DNA of 6,532 bases from Planctomycetaceae bacterium (GTDB lineage Bacteria; Planctomycetota; Planctomycetia; Planctomycetales; Planctomycetaceae). The stretch spans positions 1 through 6,532 of the forward strand of contig JALWSL010000307.1 in NCBI GenBank assembly GCA_027080405.1, written 5' to 3'. Shown here one piece after another: positions 1-4,760 of this stretch. Under the pieces are notes generated by a model. The model was not told the DNA's origin. It worked only from the letters and a program-made list of their open reading frames with translations, and searched no databases. Numbering within the stretch: position 1 is the first letter of the stretch; each line of letters starts with the position of its first letter. The translations under genes and the position numbers were made by a program.

Positions 1-721
1 GGACACGCTTGTCCCGGAACCGGTTGGAGAAGAAGCAAGTGAAGCCGCCCGCATGCTCCAGCAGGCGGAGGAGTCTCTCAAAAAGGCGATGCAACAATCT
101 CAACAGGCAGAGGATTCTTCGCAGGCACAGGCAGAGCCGAATGATTCCACGGAATCTGCGCCATCCGGAAAGCAGGAGAGCCCCGAAGCGTCACAAGTAT
201 CGAAAGCGGAGCAGGGACAGAATCAGACAAAACAGAATCAGACAAGGCAGGATCGGCAAGCAGATTCGAAACAGCAATCGCAACAGGCGGGACAGGAATC
301 GGGGCAGTCTTCTCCGGCGATGCAAAAACTCGCCCAGCAGCTTGCCCAGGCGGCTCAGGCATTGGAACAGGCTCACCAGAATTTACAGCCTTCGCAGAAA
401 AAATCGTCATCGAAATCGAAACAGCAGGAACAGAAACAGCAAAGTGGAAAAGGGAAACCTTCCGAACAGGCCGCCGATTCCGAAACGGGTAATTCGTCCG
501 AATTGACCGGCGATGGCGAAATGACCGGCAAAATTCTCCGCTCCGCCTTGATGCGGGACTGGGGACAAAAACAGGGCGAGCTCGATGCCGAACTGACAGA
601 TGGACGCCGAAGGCATATCGATCAGGAATACGCTCCGCTGATTCGCCGCTATTTCGAAGCGCTGGCTCAACCGGAACCGCGGCGAAAAAACATGACGGAA
701 AAATCAGAAAGCAAGAAATAA
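1..721 (+). CDS. Gln-rich coiled-coil-like protein, C-terminal part (5' end outside window)
   Basis: The frame is open from the left edge (first full codon at 2) to TAA at 719-721, giving 239 residues of a longer protein. The first ~160 visible residues are low complexity, rich in Gln, Ser, Lys, Glu and Ala (about a quarter Gln). They include an amphipathic helical stretch with regularly placed Leu and Ala (around 301-390). The last ~60 residues are ordinary sequence with a conserved-looking pattern: RDWGQKQGELDAEL, then IDQEYAPLIRRYFEALAQ. From memory, a WG...EY..LI..Y...LA tail ends large planctomycete proteins encoded near von Willebrand/BatA-type or DUF4175-like genes; this is recall, not a search. 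An internal ATG at 53 is only the first Met in view and is unlikely to be the true start. The next gene begins 11 bp after the stop, suggesting co-transcription. Biochemical function is unknown. Confidence 0.8.
   Translation, partial: DTLVPEPVGEEASEAARMLQQAEESLKKAMQQSQQAEDSSQAQAEPNDSTESAPSGKQESPEASQVSKAEQGQNQTKQNQTRQDRQADSKQQSQQAGQESGQSSPAMQKLAQQLAQAAQALEQAHQNLQPSQKKSSSKSKQQEQKQQSGKGKPSEQAADSETGNSSELTGDGEMTGKILRSALMRDWGQKQGELDAELTDGRRRHIDQEYAPLIRRYFEALAQPEPRRKNMTEKSESKK
218..247 (+). repeat. 15-bp tandem duplication inside the Gln-rich coding region
   Basis: Two adjacent 15-bp units (218-232 and 233-247) share their first 13 bases, CAGAATCAGACAA, and differ only in the last two. As 15 is a multiple of three, the duplication keeps the frame and gives a repeated QNQT(K/R) pentapeptide. 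It looks like a recent slippage-type duplication in low-complexity sequence. Confidence 0.8.
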
Positions 722-732
722 CGAGCCGATTG

Positions 733-1785
733 ATGCCTAAATTGCTCCTGCACATTTTGCTTGCAATAACGATTGGCGTGACGCCGTTTTGCCTGAAATC
801 TCTACACTGTCAGGCTCAGCCGAAGTGGGACGATCGGGATGTGGATCGCTCCATTTCGCAGGCACTGGTCTATCTGGCCAAGAAGCAGCATCCCGACGGT
901 GCGTGGGCGATCGATTCAATCGGTCAATCCACAGCGGCAACGTCACTGGCCATTATGGCCTTTCTGGCAGCCGGGCACACCCCGGGAGAAGGACCTTACG
1001 GACAACAGATAGAAAAGGGAATCCGCTGGGTGATCGATCATCAGGAACCGAACGGATTGCTGATTCACAAAACGAGTCATGGTCCGATGTATTCACACGG
1101 TATCAGTACGCTGATGCTGGCGGAAGTCGTGGGAATGGTGGGCGTCAAAGATGCTGATCGAACCAGACGGGCGCTCGAGAAAGCGATCCGACTCATTCTG
1201 GAAGCGCAATCGATTCCCAAAAATGAGCGGCATCAGGGCGGTTGGCGATACCGCCCCTCCGATCGGGACAGCGATTTGAGTGTAACCGGTTGGCAACTGT
1301 TGGCGTTGCGGGCAGCAAAAGATATCGGCTGCGATGTTCCCGCTGAATCGATTGATAAAGCCGTTGAGTATGTCAAAATGTGCGCCACAAAGGGGCATAA
1401 AGGTTTCGGTTACCAACCGGGAAGCGGCCCGACCCCAACACGTAGCGGCACAGGGATTCTCTGCCTGGAAGTTTGCGGTGTGCATAAAAGCCCGGAGGCG
1501 GTTGGGGGAGCCAACTATCTGTTGAAAACGCCTCTCAAATTCAGGGATTCCTATTTTTATTACGGCGTCTATTACTGTTCGGTGGGCATGTTCAAACTCG
1601 GCGGTGAACATTGGGAGCAGTCCCGGGATCACCTCTTTCCGATCCTGTTGAGCAAACAGCAGGCCGATGGTTCCTGGCCTTCCGACCACGCTTCCGAAAA
1701 AAGGCAGGGACGCGTCTACACAACCAGCATGGCTGTGCTTGCCCTGGCTATCGAGTATCGCTATCTCCCCATCTACCAGCGGTAG
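733..1785 (+). CDS. Secreted prenyltransferase/squalene-oxidase repeat protein (alpha/alpha-toroid fold)
   Basis: The protein has 350 residues from ATG 733; a TTG directly before it at 730 is a less likely start, and no strong ribosome binding site precedes either. Residues 1-28 form a signal peptide: K3, a hydrophobic core LLLHILLAITIGV, and a probable signal peptidase cut after CQA (A28). The mature part has repeats typical of terpene cyclase/prenyltransferase toroids: KKQHPDGAW (50-58), HQGGWRYRP (about 168-176), KGFGYQPGSGP, and KQQADGSW (308-315), resembling QW motifs. It ends in VYTTSMAVLALAIEYRYLPIYQR-type sequence, a tail I associate with planctomycete members. The class II cyclase DxDD motif is absent; the nearest match is DRDSDLS (177-183). 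With the export signal, this argues against ordinary squalene-hopene cyclase activity and for a structural or binding role, which is inference. Probably co-transcribed with the Gln-rich gene. Confidence 0.9.
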   Translation: MPKLLLHILLAITIGVTPFCLKSLHCQAQPKWDDRDVDRSISQALVYLAKKQHPDGAWAIDSIGQSTAATSLAIMAFLAAGHTPGEGPYGQQIEKGIRWVIDHQEPNGLLIHKTSHGPMYSHGISTLMLAEVVGMVGVKDADRTRRALEKAIRLILEAQSIPKNERHQGGWRYRPSDRDSDLSVTGWQLLALRAAKDIGCDVPAESIDKAVEYVKMCATKGHKGFGYQPGSGPTPTRSGTGILCLEVCGVHKSPEAVGGANYLLKTPLKFRDSYFYYGVYYCSVGMFKLGGEHWEQSRDHLFPILLSKQQADGSWPSDHASEKRQGRVYTTSMAVLALAIEYRYLPIYQR

Positions 1786-1877
1786 GAACCGCAGTTCGTA
1801 AAAATGGTCGGCGAGCCAGCCTTCCAAATGATCCAAAAAAAGCTCAAACTGCCCTGAGCGCCGATCTGCAATTTCAC

Positions 1878-1883
1878 TATAAT
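1878..1883 (+). promoter_or_regulatory. Candidate sigma70 -10 box upstream of sthA
   Basis: A perfect TATAAT lies 57 bp before the sthA start, in the 155-bp gap after the toroid gene. The matching -35 region is poor: CTGAGC at 1854-1859 keeps three of six consensus bases with an 18-bp spacer. The gap and the distinct function of sthA make a separate promoter reasonable, but this is a single-box call. Confidence 0.4.
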
Positions 1884-1940
1884 CGCCGGGTGAAAAGTCA
1901 ATTCGGTCAACTTATGCCCTTTCAGAGAAGGAATTTCTGA

Positions 1941-3332
1941 ATGAACCACTTTGATGTGATCGTTATCGGTACCGGGCCGGGCGGTGAGGGAGCCGCGATG
2001 CAGGCCTGTAAAGAAGGGAAAAACGTTGGTGTAATCGAACGCTATGTCCAGATTGGCGGCGGCTGCACACACTGGGGGACGATCCCGAGCAAGGCACTGC
2101 GACATGCGATTTTCCGCATGACCGAATTGAATTTGACTGCTGCCTACAAGGAAGCGGGCATCCAGATGAAGCTGGATTTCCCCCAACTGCGGCAAGGGGC
2201 GGCGACAGTGATTGCCCGACAGGTTGATATGCGGCAAGGTTTTTACAACCGGAATCGTGTCTCACTCATCCAGGGGTTTGCCAAATTTATTGATGAACAC
2301 ACAATCGAGGTCTGTGAAGAGAACGGCGGTTGCCATCAATTTACCGCTGATTCGTTCGTGATCGCGACTGGTTCCAGACCATTCCGCCCTGAAGGAGTTG
2401 ATTTCGACCACCACCGCGTTTTTGATAGCGACACCATTCTCGATCTCGATCGAACGCCAAGCTCCATCACCATTTTTGGAGCCGGTGTAATTGGTTGCGA
2501 GTATGCTTCGATGTTTCGCAACATGGGGTGCAAGGTGAATCTGGTCAACGGTCGGGAAAAACTGCTCGAGTTTCTCGATGACGAAATTATTGACGCACTC
2601 AGTTACCACTTGCGGGATCGGGGTGTGTTGATTCGACACCGCGAACAGTACGAGCGGATCGAACCGGTTGAAAATGGCGTGATTCTGCACCTGAAATCGG
2701 GAAAAATGCTGAAGACGGATATTCTTCTCTGGGCAGCCGGGCGTCAGGGAAACAGCGATAACATGGGATTGGAACGTATCGATATCACGCCCAATAAAAG
2801 AGGGCAGATCGAAATCAACGAAGATTTCCAGACCAAACACCCGCATATCTACGCTGTTGGTGATGTCATTGGGCCGCCTTCCCTGGCTTCGGCGGCGTAT
2901 GTGCAAGGCCGCTATGCAGCAAGTCATCTGATTCACGGTCATGCCGATCGCGCGATGATCAAGGATATTCCAGCCGGCATTTACACCAGTCCGGAAATCA
3001 GTGCGATCGGGAAAACAGAACGCGATTTAACGGAAGCAAAAATTCCGTACGAAGTGGGACACTCGATGTTCAAATCGATCGCCCGGGCACAAATTACCGG
3101 GCAGACAGTCGGAATGCTCAAGCTGCTGTTTCATCGTGAAACGCTGGAAATTCTCGGTATTCACTGTTTCGGAGCCAATGCGACCGAAATCATTCACATC
3201 GGTCAGGCGATTATGTCGCAGCAGGGTAGTGCCAACAGTTTGAAGTATTTCATGAACACAACCTTCAATTACCCAACGATGGCAGAAGCTTACCGGGTAG
3301 CCGCCTTGAACGGGTATAATCGCCTCTTTTAA
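1941..3332 (+). CDS. sthA: Soluble (Si-specific) NAD(P)+ transhydrogenase, FAD flavoprotein
   Basis: The 463 residues compare with 466 in E. coli SthA, to which much of the sequence can be aligned by eye. The enzyme transfers hydride between NADH/NAD+ and NADPH/NADP+ in the cytoplasm, usually drawing off excess NADPH. Visible domains: an N-terminal FAD-binding fold with GTGPGG at 10-15 and E33 ending beta-2; the family block [16 protein letters not shown] at 39-54; an NAD(P)-binding GAGVIG at 180-185; a second FAD contact at AVGDVIG (D308); and a C-terminal dimerisation domain ending [17 protein letters not shown]...NRLF. C42 is kept, but the second Cys of the dihydrolipoamide dehydrogenase CxxxxC pair is T47, and the usual C-terminal catalytic His motif reads FNYPTMAE. 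These are normal SthA traits and rule out lipoamide dehydrogenase, mercuric reductase and glutathione reductase. The start is fixed by AGAAGGAA at 1926-1933, seven bases before ATG. Confidence 0.96.
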   Translation: MNHFDVIVIGTGPGGEGAAMQACKEGKNVGVIERYVQIGGGCTHWGTIPSKALRHAIFRMTELNLTAAYKEAGIQMKLDFPQLRQGAATVIARQVDMRQGFYNRNRVSLIQGFAKFIDEHTIEVCEENGGCHQFTADSFVIATGSRPFRPEGVDFDHHRVFDSDTILDLDRTPSSITIFGAGVIGCEYASMFRNMGCKVNLVNGREKLLEFLDDEIIDALSYHLRDRGVLIRHREQYERIEPVENGVILHLKSGKMLKTDILLWAAGRQGNSDNMGLERIDITPNKRGQIEINEDFQTKHPHIYAVGDVIGPPSLASAAYVQGRYAASHLIHGHADRAMIKDIPAGIYTSPEISAIGKTERDLTEAKIPYEVGHSMFKSIARAQITGQTVGMLKLLFHRETLEILGIHCFGANATEIIHIGQAIMSQQGSANSLKYFMNTTFNYPTMAEAYRVAALNGYNRLF

Positions 3333-3380
3333 TCTTCATCGGACAGACTTGCAGAACTTTTCGGTTGACCTTTCGTGCGG

Positions 3381-3428
3381 CCTGTTGCTTACACAGCCTG
3401 TTGCTTGCACGACCTGTTGCCAACTGAC
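3381..3428 (+). repeat. Three 16-bp tandem units, each beginning CCTGTTGC
   Basis: Units begin at 3381, 3397 and 3413 with exact 16-bp spacing. The first two share CCTGTTGCTT and then differ at three of six positions (ACACAG, GCACGA). The third keeps CCTGTTGC before diverging. The array sits in the 277-bp gap between sthA and the SRPBCC gene. It could be a decayed minisatellite or a set of spaced protein-binding sites; the sequence alone does not decide. Confidence 0.75.
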
Positions 3429-3601
3429 GCGTATCTGTCACGAGTTGTTTGGAGAGACGATGTTGTTTGAAAGCAGGAGCAGATGTTATTATGGCGGCCG
3501 TTGCAATACCGCAATACCAATGCTGAAACACATCGTAAACGACCGGGTTGCGACAGCTTCATCAAGAAGATGGAAACTTGACATCAATTTTTTTGCGAAA
3601 C

Positions 3602-3605
3602 AGGA
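3602..3605 (+). promoter_or_regulatory. Ribosome binding site that sets the SRPBCC gene start
   Basis: AGGA lies four bases before ATG 3610. It supports this start over the in-frame TTG 3349 and ATG 3460. ATG 3460 also has a purine-rich GGAGAG upstream (3451-3456), so the longer form is not excluded by ribosome binding site alone. Confidence 0.55.
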
Positions 3606-3609
3606 AAAC

Positions 3610-4074
3610 ATGGCTGTTTTTGAGACAGAGGTGGATATCCCGGCACCAGTCGGGGAACTTTTTGATTTCCTCATTCAACCGGTCAATATCAAGGCGATCA
3701 GCCCCCCCGAGATGGGTCTGAAGTTTCTGGAGACCCCCGAGAGATATTCTGATGGCTGCGAAGTCCGTTTTGCAGTACAGACGATGGGGCAGATTCAGGA
3801 ATTCACCCATCGGATTACGCATTTCGATGAGCCACATCTGTTCGTTGAAGAATTGATCGTCGGGCCGTTGCCACTCTGGAAGCACTCACATCATTTCACT
3901 GCGACCCAAACGGGATCGACAAACATCAGGGATGTTATCGAATTCAAGCCACCCGGTGGTCTGATCGGTTTGATGATGTCGGAAGATCGAATTCTCGAAT
4001 CCCTTGAAGATGGTTTCTATTATCGACACCAGCAACTGAAAAACAGTTTTCCTGCCGGTCAATCGGGTTTCTGA
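3610..4074 (+). CDS. SRPBCC-fold (START/Bet v1-like) family protein
   Basis: The product is a 154-residue single-domain protein, the usual size for the helix-grip SRPBCC fold, which binds hydrophobic ligands in a central cavity. The N-terminus MAVFETEVDIPAPVGELFDFL is the classic beta-1/helix opening of the fold. GPLPLWKHSHHF at 85-96, followed by T..IRDVIEFKPPGG, matches the pattern of the uncharacterised SRPBCC_3 group. The C-terminus carries the long closing helix (RILESLEDGFYYRHQQL). There is no signal peptide or membrane segment, so it should be cytoplasmic. The frame stays open upstream for 87 codons, but that extension is Cys-rich, overlaps a tandem repeat and does not resemble the fold, so I take ATG 3610. 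The ligand is unknown. Gaps on both sides (277 and 255 bp) suggest it is monocistronic. Confidence 0.88.
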   Translation: MAVFETEVDIPAPVGELFDFLIQPVNIKAISPPEMGLKFLETPERYSDGCEVRFAVQTMGQIQEFTHRITHFDEPHLFVEELIVGPLPLWKHSHHFTATQTGSTNIRDVIEFKPPGGLIGLMMSEDRILESLEDGFYYRHQQLKNSFPAGQSGF

Positions 4075-4085
4075 TTCCTCTCTGT

Positions 4086-4115
4086 TTTTCAGACAGTTTC
4101 TTTTCAGGCAGTTTC
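4086..4115 (+). repeat. 15-bp tandem duplication downstream of the SRPBCC gene
   Basis: The units TTTTCAGACAGTTTC (4086-4100) and TTTTCAGGCAGTTTC (4101-4115) are directly adjacent and differ at one base. They begin 12 bp after the SRPBCC stop codon and are followed by a T-run at about 4119-4125. I see no stable GC-rich hairpin, so I do not call a terminator here. Confidence 0.8.
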
Positions 4116-4135
4116 CAATTTTTTTGATACTCGGA

Positions 4136-4164
4136 TTGACCCGGCACGGATGATTCACTCTGAT
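4136..4164 (+). promoter_or_regulatory. Candidate sigma70 promoter for the Lys-tailed small protein gene
   Basis: TTGACC (4136-4141, five of six consensus bases) is followed after 17 bp by TCTGAT (4159-4164, four of six). Transcription would start near 4171, giving an untranslated leader of about 160 nt that contains the second 15-bp duplication and the 13-bp palindrome. The boxes are plausible but were found by eye, and planctomycete promoters are poorly defined. Confidence 0.35.
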
Positions 4165-4174
4165 AGTCGCGGTT

Positions 4175-4203
4175 GCAAACAGATACAACGCAAACAGATA
4201 CAA
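4175..4203 (+). repeat. 15-bp tandem duplication in the leader of the small gene
   Basis: GCAAACAGATACAA occurs at 4175-4188 and again at 4190-4203, a 15-bp period with identical 14-base cores. It is followed by the partly similar GCAAGGCAAAT. It lies within the predicted leader, about 130 bp before the start codon. Confidence 0.8.
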
Positions 4204-4277
4204 GCCGCAAGGCAAATGATCGTTGATTACACTGCTTCCATCCGATCAGGCCAGTTTGTCGCGGTGTTTTCAACAGG

Positions 4278-4290
4278 GCAGTCTGACTGC
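4278..4290. promoter_or_regulatory. 13-bp palindrome upstream of the small gene
   Basis: GCAGTC-T-GACTGC is a perfect inverted repeat around a single base, 39 bp before ATG 4330. As DNA it could be a dimeric regulator site. As RNA it would form only a 4-bp stem with a 5-nt loop. A palindrome of this length can arise by chance, so a function is unproven. Confidence 0.4.
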
Positions 4291-4329
4291 TTCTTGTCAT
4301 TTTCCAGTTTCAAGATGTAAGGATGAAAA

Positions 4330-4530
4330 ATGAAATTAACGGACTACTACAACGAGGTTTCCCGTCTGGTTGACACAGATAAAACAAAGATCAACGTGGC
4401 TGAAACCAAACGGGTTCTTTCCGTCGCGTTCGAAGTATTGAACAAGCTGGATGCTGCCGATATGGCAGACACCATTGCCAAGGGGCTTGCCCAGGCGAAG
4501 AAAAAGGTGGCTGCGAAAAAGAAAAAATAG
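4330..4530 (+). CDS. Small helical protein with Lys-rich C-terminal tail, function unknown
   Basis: The product has 66 residues, with TAAGGA at 4318-4323 six bases before ATG 4330, a strong ribosome binding site. Residues 1-55 look wholly helical (MKLTDYYNEVSRLV; INVAETKRVLSVAFEVLNKL; ADMADTIAKGLAQA). The end is KKKVAAKKKK, strongly basic. There is no signal peptide or membrane segment. The helix-turn-helix hairpin loosely recalls the N-terminal half of HU-type proteins, and the tail resembles histone-H1-like Lys/Ala tails, but the beta-arm of HU is missing. A nucleoid- or RNA-associated role is therefore only a guess. I recall similar small proteins in other planctomycetes without an assigned function. 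It has its own long leader, candidate promoter and downstream terminator, the arrangement of a discrete and possibly abundant transcript. Confidence 0.85.
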   Translation: MKLTDYYNEVSRLVDTDKTKINVAETKRVLSVAFEVLNKLDAADMADTIAKGLAQAKKKVAAKKKK

Positions 4531-4569
4531 GAATTCTGCGAAGGGTAAAACAGCTCGGCCTTTCTCTCT

Positions 4570-4606
4570 GATTCAGGTGATACTGGATTCGCCTGAATCT
4601 TTTTTT
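4570..4606 (+). terminator. Intrinsic terminator after the small gene
   Basis: GATTCAGGTGA (4570-4580) pairs with TCGCCTGAATC (4589-4599) in an 11-bp stem containing one G-U wobble, around an 8-nt loop. Seven T residues follow (4600-4606). It lies 39 bp after the stop codon, so it ends the small transcript and separates it from the permease gene. Confidence 0.88.
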
Positions 4607-4682
4607 GCTGTTTTATTCGCTGGAATATTCCCTTTTCCAACTGGAATTCAGGCAATTTGCAGAATGGAGAATCACGACTCGA

Positions 4683-4688
4683 CATAAT
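4683..4688 (+). promoter_or_regulatory. Candidate -10 box for the permease gene
   Basis: CATAAT (five of six consensus bases) lies 72 bp before the permease start. The preceding terminator implies that a promoter should exist between 4607 and 4761. The best -35, TTGCAG at 4657-4662, has an over-long 20-bp spacer, so the exact site is uncertain. Confidence 0.25.
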
Positions 4689-4746
4689 GGCGGTTTCCTG
4701 CTACAACACTTCCGAAATCTCCATCCCGAACGGATTCTTCTTAGCC

Positions 4747-4752
4747 AAAGGA
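4747..4752 (+). promoter_or_regulatory. Ribosome binding site that sets the permease start
   Basis: AAAGGA lies eight bases before ATG 4761. It supports this start over the in-frame TTG at 4605, which falls within the T-run of the terminator and would add 52 residues unlike the family. Confidence 0.8.
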
Positions 4753-4760
4753 CTGGCAGA

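Noticed and set aside
78..755. A 225-codon open frame on the minus strand opposite the Gln-rich gene
   Set aside because: It is the shadow of the CAG/CAA-rich coding sequence; the product is compositionally odd with no recognisable domain, and the plus-strand frame has a conserved-looking C-terminus.
1093..1836. A 247-codon open frame on the minus strand opposite the toroid gene
   Set aside because: The opposite strand has clear QW-like repeats and a signal peptide. The minus product matches nothing I recognise and lacks a ribosome binding site.
1835..1859. A possible minus-strand terminator: a GCTCA/TGAGC stem with a seven-base A-run that reads as T on the other strand
   Set aside because: The stem has only five Watson-Crick pairs and no minus-strand gene exists here for it to end.
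2262..2942. A 226-codon open frame on the minus strand inside sthA
   Set aside because: sthA is identified along its full length; this frame is its antisense shadow.
3315..3324. A second TATAATCGCC, identical to the sequence at 1878-1887, suggesting a shared promoter motif
   Set aside because: It encodes the Tyr-Asn-Arg of the conserved SthA tail (NGYNRLF) and has no -35 upstream, so the identity is probably coincidental.
3578..3583. A perfect TTGACA that could be a -35 box
   Set aside because: No -10-like sequence lies 16-18 bp downstream; that position is the ribosome binding site of the SRPBCC gene.
4622..4631. The 10-bp palindrome GGAATATTCC upstream of the permease gene
   Set aside because: It is short and AT-centred, expected by chance in an intergenic region, with no supporting context.
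4605..4760. An upstream TTG start extending the permease by 52 residues
   Set aside because: It begins in the terminator T-run, and the extension does not look like a LolC/E N-terminus; ATG 4761 has a well-spaced AAAGGA.
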